The notes beneath the pieces are model-generated. The model ran no database searches. It was not told the origin of the DNA and saw nothing but the letters and a program-made list of their open reading frames with translations. From Gallionellaceae bacterium (GTDB lineage: Bacteria > Pseudomonadota > Gammaproteobacteria > Burkholderiales > Gallionellaceae): DNA of 23,667 nt. Position 1 is the stretch's first letter. Every line of letters begins with the position of its first letter. Position numbers and translations under genes: made by a program. The stretch covers positions 14,626-38,292 of the forward strand of contig PLYB01000244.1 of assembly GCA_003151655.1 (NCBI GenBank), given 5' to 3'. Shown piece after piece: positions 16,386 through 23,553 of the stretch.

Positions 16386-16592
16386 GCAGGACTTGGAAAG
16401 GTCAATCGTAGCAGCCTTGTTTCAGAACAGTCCATTAAGTTGAAATGACGGTATTGCGACCCGATGGATTATTCGGAAGAACTTCATCTAATGCCGAAAT
16501 GCATATAAACTTAGCTACCTGCTCGGTGATTGCTTAAGTCTTGGACTGACCAATTCTTCAGGTACCGCCCCTACAGTCATTGGAGATATTTA

Positions 16593-17153
16593 ATGAGCAA
16601 CGCTCAATTTAGATTCGTAATTGCAGTCTTTTTTTCCTGCCTGACGAAAGTAACTTTTGCTGCGGGATTAACCAGTTTCGTGGCTGTCGGATTGGGAAAT
16701 ACCACCGCCGAAGTGAATAGCCCATCAGGGCAAGTGACTGCATCCGGCTCCGGCTATCGCCTTGTTGCGGGGAACCAAGTAAGCCAGCTATTTTCAGTTG
16801 AGACAGAATATGTAGACTTTGGTCAATTCGCAAATTCAACTTCTAAAATTGCAGCAAAAGGCTTGGGCATATCCGGTGTGCTAACAATGCCGCTGACGAG
16901 TATGTTTTCAATTTACGGGAGAGCGGGATATGCACGAATTGAAACTACTTCAACTCCGTTAGCCGGTTCTGTGGCCACGCCGCTATCGGATACCATGGCC
17001 GGTTTGACGCTAGGCTATGGCATTCAAATCGATCTCGCACCTAATGCAAGTCTTCGTTTGTCATGGGATCGATATAAAAGTTCTACACTGGCAGACTCGT
17101 TTACAGACAGAGTCGATATGAATAGTTCCGGGTTGTTGATATTCAGGTTTTAG
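16593..17153 (+). CDS. Small outer-membrane beta-barrel protein
   Basis: No specific family name is recognised beyond OmpA-like/opacity-type barrels. The ATG at 16593, with GGAG eight bases upstream, gives 186 residues; an upstream in-frame TTG at 16530 lacks support. The signal peptide MSNAQFRFVIAVFFSCLTKVTFA ends at residue 23. The mature part has alternating hydrophobic and polar stretches typical of beta strands (YRLVAGNQVSQLFSVETEYVDF; FSIYGRAGYARIE; GLTLGYGIQIDL; ASLRLSWDRYKSS). It ends LLIFRF, with the C-terminal Phe used as the outer-membrane assembly signal. Eight strands would fit the length. It is convergent with the next gene, the two 3' ends lying 14 bp apart. Confidence 0.75.
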   Translation: MSNAQFRFVIAVFFSCLTKVTFAAGLTSFVAVGLGNTTAEVNSPSGQVTASGSGYRLVAGNQVSQLFSVETEYVDFGQFANSTSKIAAKGLGISGVLTMPLTSMFSIYGRAGYARIETTSTPLAGSVATPLSDTMAGLTLGYGIQIDLAPNASLRLSWDRYKSSTLADSFTDRVDMNSSGLLIFRF

Positions 17154-17166
17154 CCTCACGCTAAAA
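17148..17166. terminator. Perfect 7-bp hairpin in the convergent 3' gap
   Basis: TTTTAGC-CTCAC-GCTAAAA (17148-17166) includes the stop codon of the barrel gene and ends 1 bp before the stop codon of the opposite gene. Its position suggests a shared 3' end, but neither strand has a T run after the stem, so termination is uncertain. Confidence 0.35.
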
Positions 17167-17167
17167 A

Positions 17168-17686
17168 TTACTGTTTGCCTTTTACCAACCTGACTGCATT
17201 GGCAGTTTTGCGAGAGTCGCTGTCGAGATTGCCCACATTGAAGTCGACGAAGAAAGCATCCGCTGCCTCAAACGGAGTGCTGGTCCAGTAAACCATTTTT
17301 TGCTTGTTCATGTCTGGGAAGGCTACCTCGTCAATCATCGGAGGTTGATTCTGGTCTTTGCGATTGTAATCAATGAGTGATGCCAGCTCATCCGCCGACG
17401 GAACTCTCCAGCCCTTCTCACCCAGCAATTGTGCGTCTTCAAAGACAAATGATTTGACTATCCCCACACAGCCAAGCTTTTTGTTTTTCCACTGCTGCCC
17501 GATACTGCAACGCTCCCAAGTCCGGCCAGATTTTTTGTCGTAAATAGTGCCGCCTTTAATCACGTAACGTGGATTTGCTTTGGCTCCCTCTGCATGTGAC
17601 ATACCCGCAAAACCCAATAGCATGAAAATGGCGCACAAGACTTTTCCCATTGTCAGACCACGTTTAGTTATTTGCTTACAACACAT
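17168..17686 (-). CDS. Exported DUF1566 (Lcl C-terminal-like) protein
   Basis: A secreted protein of unknown function. The start at 17686 (MCCKQITKRG) is chosen because AAGGGG stands 5 bp upstream; an ATG at 17650 (MGKVLCAIF) is the alternative and has no ribosome site. It has 172 residues with a signal peptide ending SHA-EG. The DUF1566 signature runs through the mature part: DKKSGRTWERCSIGQQW, GWRVPSADELASLIDYN, VAFPDMNKQKMVYWTSTPF, FFVDFNVGNL and NAVRLVKG. This C-type-lectin-like fold is common in repeated or adhesin-like proteins, but no binding partner can be named. Cysteines in ERCSIG and LGCVG could form a disulfide. Confidence 0.8.
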   Translation of the reverse strand: MCCKQITKRGLTMGKVLCAIFMLLGFAGMSHAEGAKANPRYVIKGGTIYDKKSGRTWERCSIGQQWKNKKLGCVGIVKSFVFEDAQLLGEKGWRVPSADELASLIDYNRKDQNQPPMIDEVAFPDMNKQKMVYWTSTPFEAADAFFVDFNVGNLDSDSRKTANAVRLVKGKQ

Positions 17687-17923
17687 GCCGGCCCCTTCAT
17701 TTCGATGTCGATAGTGAAAAATAAAGTCAACGATAATCTCCCCAAGATTATTTTCTATATTAACCCAAGCCGGACTGGCCGGAGCCAAAAAGGTGATTTT
17801 TGTCGGTCGGGATAAATCCAAGCCCACAGGTGCGCGGGTTCTCAATCCAACATTACCGAGCCACCTTGTTTCCGCTGATTGCCTTGGTTATCAATTCGCA
17901 GTATGGATGGAAACTGTATAAAA

Positions 17924-17943
17924 AATTCACAAAAATGTGAATT
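17924..17943. promoter_or_regulatory. Perfect inverted repeat in a divergent promoter region
   Basis: AATTCACA-AAAA-TGTGAATT is a perfect 8-bp inverted repeat with a 4-bp spacer. It lies in the 362-bp region between the divergent DUF1566 gene (start 17686) and the small membrane protein (18049), so it could be an operator for either. No T run follows, which argues against a terminator. The protein that would bind is not identified; the order of the half-sites is opposite to CRP (TGTGA-N6-TCACA). Confidence 0.35.
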
Positions 17944-18048
17944 AGTTCATAACGAAGTATGTTTTTTCAACCCTAGAATACAAGCTTAAGTTAACGAGAA
18001 GTTGCTTATTGGGCATACATGTAGTTTAGTCAATATTTGGAGTGGAGA

Positions 18049-18231
18049 ATGAATACAAATTTATTATTGCTTCCCGTCGGATTGGCAATTGCAATAGCCA
18101 TACTAGGTGCTCTTCTTGTATATGTGTTTGACCGTAAAGATGGTTGTTCACGCAATTTTTCTTTAATTTCATCACTGCTTTTTGCGGGTCTTAATCTGGC
18201 ACCTACAGTCGTCAGTCTCACCATGATTTGA
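18049..18231 (+). CDS. Small membrane protein, unknown function
   Basis: Sixty residues from an ATG preceded by GGAGTGGAG. The sequence has two hydrophobic segments, LLLLPVGLAIAIAILGALLVYVF (about 4-26) and SLISSLLFAGLNLAPTVVSLTMI (about 38-60), joined by a charged loop DRKDGCSRN. A two-pass inner-membrane protein with both ends on the same side is the simplest reading. No family is recognised. The good ribosome site and coherent topology favour a real gene, but its shortness leaves doubt. Confidence 0.5.
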   Translation: MNTNLLLLPVGLAIAIAILGALLVYVFDRKDGCSRNFSLISSLLFAGLNLAPTVVSLTMI

Positions 18232-18411
18232 TCATGGTAGTGATACAAAACGAAGGCGGCGGATTCTTTCATCTTTTCTGACGAGTCCTGCTTCACATTC
18301 CGGCCAAGGTCTTCCCCGCTGCTCCTCGGGATGAATATGACCCAAGAGTTTTTGTGTTGACATGACTCCTTCTGTAGAATCCTAGGCTCAAAAATATTAA
18401 AAAGCTAAATC

Positions 18412-19098
18412 ATGATGCCCATTGAGTCACATCTGTCCATCATGCTCGAATTACAGGCGGACATTAACAGCCGGGTCAACCCTGAATGGATTGGCGCGAA
18501 TTACAATTGGTATCGTGCAATTCAGGTTAAAGGTCTTGAAGCTATAGAGATGCATGATTGGAAGTGGTGGAAGCAGCGGCCTGCCGCAGACATAAATCAG
18601 TTGCGCATGGAGTTGGTTGATATTTGGCACTTCACATTATCTACCTTCCTTCAGGATAAATACGGCAATACAGCCTTGGCATCGAAGGAGATGCTGGCTG
18701 AATTTAACTTGCAGCAGAAATCTGTTACTTTTGACAACAAACACTTTGAGTTGGCGCAGATGCCCGTGCTGGATAAGCTGGATCTGTTGGTTGGGTTGGC
18801 AGCGGCAAAGCGTGTAAATCTTGCACTATTCGATTCACTACTCACGGATTGCGAAATGAGTTGGACTGATCTGTTCAAGCAGTACATCGGCAAAAACGTT
18901 CTTAATTTCTTTCGACAAGATCATGGCTACAAAGAAGGCACTTATGTTGACACATGGGATTACCGCAAAGATAACGAGAACTTGATTGAGTTACTAGAGC
19001 AAATCGACTTGGAGTCGAGCAACATTCGCGATGAACTTTATGAATCGCTCGAAGCAAAATACGCGCTGGCGGCAATGTTTGAGGGCGTTATAGTGTAA
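18412..19098 (+). CDS. Dimeric all-alpha dUTPase (class 2)
   Basis: Predicted to hydrolyse dUTP (and perhaps dUDP) to dUMP, keeping uracil out of DNA. It has 228 residues and no signal peptide. The all-alpha NTP pyrophosphohydrolase fold is shown by the paired acidic motifs E43AIE46 and E67LVD70, each Mg-binding, by YNWYRAIQVKG (31-41), HDWKWWK (48-54), DIWHFTLS (70-77), and by the C-terminal block FFRQDHGYKEGTYVDTW...KDNENL. This family (Campylobacter, trypanosomatids, some phages) is unrelated to the trimeric dUTPase (Dut) of most proteobacteria. Two adjacent ATGs (18412, 18415) are possible starts; neither has a strong ribosome site. It is not in an obvious operon. Confidence 0.85.
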   Translation: MMPIESHLSIMLELQADINSRVNPEWIGANYNWYRAIQVKGLEAIEMHDWKWWKQRPAADINQLRMELVDIWHFTLSTFLQDKYGNTALASKEMLAEFNLQQKSVTFDNKHFELAQMPVLDKLDLLVGLAAAKRVNLALFDSLLTDCEMSWTDLFKQYIGKNVLNFFRQDHGYKEGTYVDTWDYRKDNENLIELLEQIDLESSNIRDELYESLEAKYALAAMFEGVIV

Positions 19099-19154
19099 CC
19101 CTCCGGGCAATCAGATAAAATCTACCGCTCTAATGAGAACAGCGAATCTACCCT

Positions 19155-20768
19155 TCATTGTTGCGCAAACAATTGTTCCAGTAGTGCGTCTATTTTTCCG
19201 AGCTTGGGGTTGCCCGGCTCTTCTATCTTCAATCGATCCCGGTACTGAACACATTTGTTCAGTTTCTCTGGTCGGATGCCATTTTTCGACAAATCCAGCG
19301 CGATCACCAGTGCCGCATTTGCCACGATTCTCAAGTCGTCAGACAGACGATCCGCCGCGATAATGAGCATGTCTGCGGCCTCATCAAGATGGCCTGCGTC
19401 AGCCTTGCGAACGCCCATATCGTTCATTTCAATCGCGTCTTTGGTGATCGCCTCTTCAATCGTAGAATGGGCTTGCTCCGCGCTCTTGCCGGTCGCGACC
19501 AATACATCTTTTAATTTGTTTCTGACTGCCTCATTGCCTTTGTGTGTGCGTAATACGTTCTGCATTATGTTCATCGCATCCGCGTCCTTGCCGGAAGCCA
19601 AACACGCATCGGCAATCGCAATCGCAGTGCTTGCCTGAAGCTTATTTACATCACCAAACGACATCGCCTTGGCTAGGGCCACGGCCGCTTTTTCGGCATT
19701 CCCGGCGGCGGTATGCACCATGCTTTCGGTGGCAGACAAAATGATTGCACTGTCATCGTCCTGAAAGCTTTCTCGAGCGCCTTCCACTACTTTCAGCGCC
19801 TCGGAATTCTTTCCTTGTTTACTCAGCGCATTGGACAACATGACGTAATCAGTTGCTTGGCGAACTGGTGAATAGCGGTGCTTTCTCAGTGCCTGGCGCA
19901 TCACCGTCTCGGCCACTTCCGGTCGGTCTGCGCTAACCGCCAAATGACTCAGCTCACGAATCCGACTCATGGTACCCGGAGAAACCGTACGCGCCTTTTG
20001 CAACATAATCACGGCTTCTTTGTGATCTCCTGCGGCCGCCAATATCTTGGCCATTAAATCGTAAGCCCCCATGAACTGGGGCGTTTCTCTCATGATTTCC
20101 TGAGTCAGCCTTTTGGCCTCCACAGTTCTGCCAAGTTGCAATGAAGCTCTTGCATACCCCAGCTTGGCCCAGCCGATTGGTCGAAGCGCAAGAATTTCTT
20201 TGTATAAGTTGGCAGCCTCTTGCACACGATTCAGTTTCATCAGTGCGGCACACTTAATCTTGCACAGCTCCAAAAAGTATCTATCTTTAGCGACTAGTTT
20301 CTTATCGCATTCGGTAATTACCTGCATCCAGTTCTTGGCATCGGTCTCTGCATCGATTACAGAAAACCATTCCTGCTTTTCGACCAGTCTTTCCAGTCGG
20401 GCACTAAACTGGGCTGCGGTAAATGGCTTGAGAATATAATCATCGGGAGAACACTCGGCTGCTGAGATCACTCGCTCGTAAGTCTGCTCGGCGGTAATCA
20501 TAATGAAGGCTGTATTGCGGGTAATCAGATCTTTGGTTCGCAGATACTCAAGGAATTGCTGTCCGTCGGTACCATCACCCAAGGCATAATCACACAGGAT
20601 TAAATCGTAGCGATTGTTTTCCAACAACTCCAAGGCTTCCTGGATATTGCTAACCAGATGCAGCCGGGCAAATCCAACCGAAGCCAAAGAAATACGCAAC
20701 TGCGAGCGCATCGTATCCAAGTCATCAATGACTAACACCCACTTTGAAGCGATACCACCGATAGCCAT
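19155..20768 (-). CDS. Response regulator receiver domain fused to TPR repeats
   Basis: A cytoplasmic signalling protein of 537 residues. The N-terminal receiver (about 8-128) has the acidic pair Asp15-Asp16, phosphoacceptor Asp60 (LILCDYALGDG), Thr92 and Lys114 (ILKPF), so phosphorylation looks intact. The rest (about 140-537) is helical with TPR-like repeats (for example AANLYKEILALRPIGWAKLGYARASLQLGR and EAVIMLQKARTVSPG). No DNA-binding or enzymatic output domain is present, so output must be by protein contact, as in other receiver-TPR proteins. Its kinase is not in the window. GGGA lies 6 bp upstream of the ATG. It is convergent with the dUTPase gene; the 56-bp gap shows no clear terminator. 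Confidence 0.88.
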   Translation of the reverse strand: MAIGGIASKWVLVIDDLDTMRSQLRISLASVGFARLHLVSNIQEALELLENNRYDLILCDYALGDGTDGQQFLEYLRTKDLITRNTAFIMITAEQTYERVISAAECSPDDYILKPFTAAQFSARLERLVEKQEWFSVIDAETDAKNWMQVITECDKKLVAKDRYFLELCKIKCAALMKLNRVQEAANLYKEILALRPIGWAKLGYARASLQLGRTVEAKRLTQEIMRETPQFMGAYDLMAKILAAAGDHKEAVIMLQKARTVSPGTMSRIRELSHLAVSADRPEVAETVMRQALRKHRYSPVRQATDYVMLSNALSKQGKNSEALKVVEGARESFQDDDSAIILSATESMVHTAAGNAEKAAVALAKAMSFGDVNKLQASTAIAIADACLASGKDADAMNIMQNVLRTHKGNEAVRNKLKDVLVATGKSAEQAHSTIEEAITKDAIEMNDMGVRKADAGHLDEAADMLIIAADRLSDDLRIVANAALVIALDLSKNGIRPEKLNKCVQYRDRLKIEEPGNPKLGKIDALLEQLFAQQ

Positions 20769-20952
20769 GACTTATCCCATCAATAATTTATAGAGCATCT
20801 ATAGCTACTAGTGTAATCCATTGCATGAGCGTAGGGCCGAAGATTTCAAGCGAATCTACTTGAGTATAAAAAATAGGGCGGTTATGGCTCGAATTTTGCG
20901 GCAGGTGAAATACCTGAGTGGTTGCGTAACAATTAATTATTCGAATTGAAAA

Positions 20953-21120
20953 TTACCCGGGCTTGTGCTGCGGTTGCTTCAGATTCTGCAAATGCTGCGC
21001 CTTGGCTTGCTTATAGTTTTCCGCGTATTGGGCTTTAGCTTTAGTGAGAAGATCCAAGTGCTGTGCTTTCGCCTTATTTAGAAGCTCCAAATTCTGCTGC
21101 TTTAATTGGTCAGTTGGCAT
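20953..21120 (-). CDS. 55-residue protein of 11-residue (hendecad) helical repeats
   Basis: A short gene below common length cut-offs. From the ATG at 21120, preceded by AGGTGA at good spacing, it encodes 55 residues. Three consecutive 11-residue units are evident: residues 15-25 (N-KAKAQHLDLL), 26-36 (T-KAKAQYAENY) and 37-47 (K-QAKAQHLQNL), with a degenerate unit before them. The consensus KAKAQ(H/Y)L.NL places Ala and Leu on one face and Lys/Gln on the other. It predicts a long amphipathic helix or right-handed coiled coil. There is no signal peptide. The tail KQPQHKPG is likely disordered. No family is recognised; hendecad helices occur in membrane- or lipid-surface binding and desiccation-type proteins, so a surface or oligomer role is conceivable but unproven. 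Confidence 0.6.
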   Translation of the reverse strand: MPTDQLKQQNLELLNKAKAQHLDLLTKAKAQYAENYKQAKAQHLQNLKQPQHKPG

Positions 21121-21575
21121 ATTTTTCACCTAGGGATAAAATTATGGGGTAATAAACATTGCACAGCGTTTGATACTAACGCTGGGCATTCTGGTTAAAT
21201 CCTAGGTCTATCCTGCTTCGTATTTTCTGCAAAAATGGACATGCCCAAATAAGAGGAGAAGCGTTGCTATAAGAGCAATTCACTATACTGATTTAGCTGC
21301 CTGCTCGCCTCATCCAAATGAGGTATTTTTAATAAAAATATTTTCGAGAAAACTTATTTTGACATTGCTCATCGCAACATTGTGAGCGCTCACTAAAGCT
21401 TGGTAGGTAGGTCGCGCTATATTTGATAATTAAATGAAGCGCCCTGACGCTGATGAAACAATTGATGAGGCGACTAGGCACGTCGCTAAGCCCCAAAGTG
21501 CAGGGCATGCGGCTGGTTATAGCCATCTGACTAAGTTGCAAAAAATCAGCAAGTAATTAGTTATGCCTAGGCAAT
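21121..21575. other. 455-bp intergenic region
   Basis: AT-rich sequence between the hendecad-repeat gene and the PAS-LuxR gene. It holds a terminator-like hairpin (21308-21330). A 40-codon plus-strand frame at 21434-21556 (MKRPDADETIDEATRHVAKP at its start) has no ribosome site and is not called as a gene. Nothing else could be identified. Confidence 0.4.
21308..21330 (+). terminator. Orphan terminator-like hairpin
   Basis: CCTCAT-CCAA-ATGAGG (6-bp stem) followed by TATTTTT on the plus strand. No plus-strand gene lies upstream within 500 bp, so if real it ends an unannotated transcript, possibly a small RNA in 21121-21307. Confidence 0.4.
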
Positions 21576-22625
21576 TTAAATTGCCATATGGTTCAAGGGA
21601 ATCGTACTGCTCAATAGCAAGGAAACTAATTCTGCTTGGCGATTTGTGCCAGTCTTGGAAAAAATTGATCTCAAGTGGGTTTTGGCAGTATTAATTGAAA
21701 CGGATAGTTGTTTCGCTGCCGCATCAAGACTTTTGCCTTCAGTTAAAATTGAGGCCAGTTTTACTTCTGCTGGAGTAAGTTTATATTGTGTAACGAGTTT
21801 TTTCCACGGTATTTGAAGCTCCCTGGGGCGAGAGATAAATATTGCCGCACTGGCCATTCGTGTGGATATCAGCGATGAAGACTGTGGGCTTAATGGCATT
21901 ACTCGAAACTCAAGCATGGGTTTTCCACTTTCCTCATTAGTCTGCAAATTTCCGCCGCCCTGCAAGCACCCCTCCAAAGAACTTTGAATGGCAGATGAAA
22001 TTAATTGACGGAGCCGTGTTGTGTTTAGAGAGTCTGAAAGCTTTGGTTCATTCGACTCAAGATCAATCAAACCAAGCCCGACAAGTTTTTCCGCTTCCCG
22101 GTTAAGATAAATTGCTTTCATGGCATCATTTAAAAAAATGACTCCGAAACTGAGATGCTCAAGCGACGTGAAAGCTTGCATCATGGCTTTCTCTGCGAGC
22201 TCGCGTTCGGTGATGACTGACTGATAGGAGACCCAAAGAGGGCCGGAATCTCTATCTTCGAAGCGAAAAATACGAGCAGATGACCAAAATGTGGAACCGT
22301 CCTTCCTCCGATTCAGGATTTCCCCATACCACTTTCCATCGATTTGGAGAGCACTATTGATGATGTCTGCGGTATCTTTTGCTGAAATATTGGTGGGCGC
22401 ATTAACTACCGAGATATGTTGCCCCATCAACTCACCAGAACAGTATCCCAGCATTTCAGAAAAGAAATGATTGGCATAAATTATCTTTTCGCTTACAGGA
22501 TCAACTATTGCGACTCCCTGAGGAGCATGGTCAGTTATTTGTTGTAGGGGGACGTACATATGACGATCATTTATCTTATTATAACTGCTTGGTAAATTAC
22601 CTGTATTTGAACCAAAGAGTAACAC
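21576..22625 (-). CDS. PAS-domain LuxR-type transcriptional regulator
   Basis: A cytoplasmic sensor-regulator of up to 349 residues. The first PAS domain (about 25-140) has DHAPQGVAIVDP, IIYANHFFSEMLGYCSGELMGQ and the C-terminal RRKDGSTFWSSARIF. A second, weaker PAS-like segment (about 148-268) begins AFTSLEHLSFGVIFLNDAMKAIYLNREAEKL (in pieces: SFGVIFLND, then AIYLNREAEKL). The LuxR-type helix-turn-helix is at about 281-340 (YKLTPAEVKLASILTEGKSL; LSVSINTAKTHLRSIFSKTG). The GTG at 22625 has no ribosome site; an ATG at 22559 (MYVPLQQITDHAP) falls just before the first PAS and is a good alternative. There are no membrane segments. The ligand and target genes are unknown; a palindrome at 22654-22665 may be its own operator. 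Confidence 0.87.
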   Translation of the reverse strand: MLLFGSNTGNLPSSYNKINDRHMYVPLQQITDHAPQGVAIVDPVSEKIIYANHFFSEMLGYCSGELMGQHISVVNAPTNISAKDTADIINSALQIDGKWYGEILNRRKDGSTFWSSARIFRFEDRDSGPLWVSYQSVITERELAEKAMMQAFTSLEHLSFGVIFLNDAMKAIYLNREAEKLVGLGLIDLESNEPKLSDSLNTTRLRQLISSAIQSSLEGCLQGGGNLQTNEESGKPMLEFRVMPLSPQSSSLISTRMASAAIFISRPRELQIPWKKLVTQYKLTPAEVKLASILTEGKSLDAAAKQLSVSINTAKTHLRSIFSKTGTNRQAELVSLLLSSTIPLNHMAI

Positions 22626-22887
22626 ATGGTTTAGTTTTTGGGGAGGCTAAAAAATATCTAGATATATGTTCAGAAACCTAAATCTTTTGAATTGATGGAC
22701 TCAGAAGTCCGCGCTCCACTTATTAATTTCAGCCCCAAGCAAATACCTCCGAACATAATGAACGGGGGCAAGTTTTTTAACTAAATGGGGAAGTTAAGAC
22801 ATTACGTTCAGGGATGAGATTCTATGTTTCCCATGCGAATCATGGATGCACTGGAAAAACCGCTCACGTAAAAGTAGAGGGTAGTGG
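22626..22887. other. Intergenic region upstream of the PAS-LuxR gene
   Basis: About 260 bp without a supported gene. It includes the 12-bp palindrome ATATCTAGATAT (22654-22665), 29 bp upstream of the GTG of the PAS-LuxR gene, and ends in a tRNA-type terminator read leftward. No other structure was recognised. Confidence 0.4.
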
Positions 22888-22921
22888 AAAAACAAAAAGC
22901 TCACATCTCTGTAAACTTTTG
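22888..22921 (-). terminator. Intrinsic terminator downstream of a leftward tRNA locus
   Basis: On the minus strand the arm CAAAAG, inner stem TTACA-GAGA-TGTGA and arm CTTTTTG form a hairpin followed by TTTTT. It starts 6 bp after the CCA end of the tRNA fragment (22928). It is the expected terminator of an original tRNA gene at this site and marks the left side as native chromosome. Confidence 0.6.
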
Positions 22922-22927
22922 TTTTAT

Positions 22928-22972
22928 TGGTGGCTCTCGCGGACTTGAACCGCGGACCAAAGGATTATGAGT
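22928..22972 (-). other. 3' half of a CAU-anticodon tRNA (tRNA-Ile2-like): candidate att site
   Basis: Read leftward, the segment starts with the anticodon loop CTCATAA, then TCCTTTGGTC, a T arm CGCGG-TTCAAGT-CCGCG, the acceptor strand and ACCA. The pattern (CTCATAAT...TTGGTC...GGTTCAAGTCC...GCCACCA) is that of tRNA-Ile(CAU, lysidine type); elongator tRNA-Met is less likely. No D arm or 5' acceptor strand precedes it: upstream sequence turns into GCAGCA-rich repeats. The acceptor strand looks one base short, as in a decayed copy. Such 3' tRNA fragments are left at one end of elements that integrate into tRNA genes through tyrosine recombinases. The intact tRNA would be at the other end, to the right of the window. 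Confidence 0.7.
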
Positions 22973-22990
22973 GCTTTTAATGCAGCAGCA

Positions 22991-23064
22991 TTGCAGCACT
23001 TTAGGTAACTATACAACAGCTTGCAGCACGTTACAGCACATTAGAAACTCTTTATAGCACTACG
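22991..23064. repeat. Helically phased TTGCAGCACnTTA repeats beside the tRNA fragment
   Basis: Copies: TTGCAGCACTTTA (22991-23003), TTGCAGCACGTTA (23021-23033), TTACAGCACATTA (23031-23043) and a weaker TTATAGCACTACG (23052-23064). Starts are spaced 30, 10 and 21 bp, close to whole DNA turns, so all would face the same side. A partial unit precedes at 22980. The position next to the tRNA fragment suits arm-type sites for an integrase or excisionase. Confidence 0.55.
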
Positions 23065-23103
23065 CGGTTGACAGTTCGTTGACACTGCCAATCAAAGTCT
23101 AAG

Positions 23104-23553
23104 CTACATGCTGTGAGCATTAGGTAAAAATTCATCATCCATAATGAGCTCCATGCTCCAAGGGCAGTTTTCAGGAAAGGTATCAATATCAATTCCAGTT
23201 TCTGTTTCGGCCCGTAATTTTGCTTTCCCCCAGACAATTTCAATCCATTGGTCATCAGCAAACTTTGCGCGAAGGCTTGGCGCTTCTTTCAGTGAGTATA
23301 GAACATCTTTCCGTTGAGTTTTGATCGTAAGCTGCCAACTCTTACATTGTCTGGTGGGTTGATATTGCCACTTCAACAAATGCGCCAATAACACCGCCAT
23401 ACGGCTAGCCAGCTCGCGTTGTTCGCTTTTGCCCACGTCCTCAATCTCCTCTGCAATATGTTCAATGTCCAAGGCCGTAAGTTGGCCTGAACGTAATAAT
23501 TGAGCTTGCTCATGCGCCCAAGCAACCACATCTCTTTCATAGGTCGTGCCCAT
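23104..23553 (-). CDS. DUF29 family protein
   Basis: A soluble protein of 149 residues with unknown function. AAGGAG lies 7 bp before the ATG. The DUF29 pattern is clear: YERDVVAWAHEQAQLLRSGQL (in pieces: YERDVVAWA, then EQAQLLRSGQL), DIEHIAEEIEDVGKSEQREL, RMAVLLAHLLKWQYQP, and SWQLTIKTQRKDVLYSLKEAPSLRAKF (in pieces: SWQLTIKTQRKDV, then LKEAPSLRAKF). The family is frequent in cyanobacteria and in accessory parts of proteobacterial genomes, often in multiple copies. Here it sits on the presumed island side of the tRNA fragment. It is complete: its stop codon is at 23104-23106 and no partner gene is visible before the window ends. Confidence 0.88.
   Translation of the reverse strand: MGTTYERDVVAWAHEQAQLLRSGQLTALDIEHIAEEIEDVGKSEQRELASRMAVLLAHLLKWQYQPTRQCKSWQLTIKTQRKDVLYSLKEAPSLRAKFADDQWIEIVWGKAKLRAETETGIDIDTFPENCPWSMELIMDDEFLPNAHSM

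Noticed and set aside
18030..18296. An 88-codon minus-strand frame covering the small membrane protein
   Set aside because: It is antisense to a frame with a good ribosome site and clear membrane segments, and shows no domain.
18357..18380. TTGACA followed by TAGAAT upstream of the dUTPase gene
   Set aside because: The spacer is only 12 bp, too short for a sigma-70 promoter.
21434..21556. A 40-codon plus-strand frame starting MKRPDADETIDEATRHVAKP
   Set aside because: It has no ribosome site, no recognisable family and no repeat structure; a chance open frame is likely.
22980..23064. The GCAGCAC repeats as a CRISPR array
   Set aside because: Units are about 13 bp with overlaps and no unique spacers of uniform length.
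23067..23083. Two closely spaced TTGACA boxes near the end of the DUF29 gene
   Set aside because: No -10 boxes at proper spacing and no plus-strand gene downstream.
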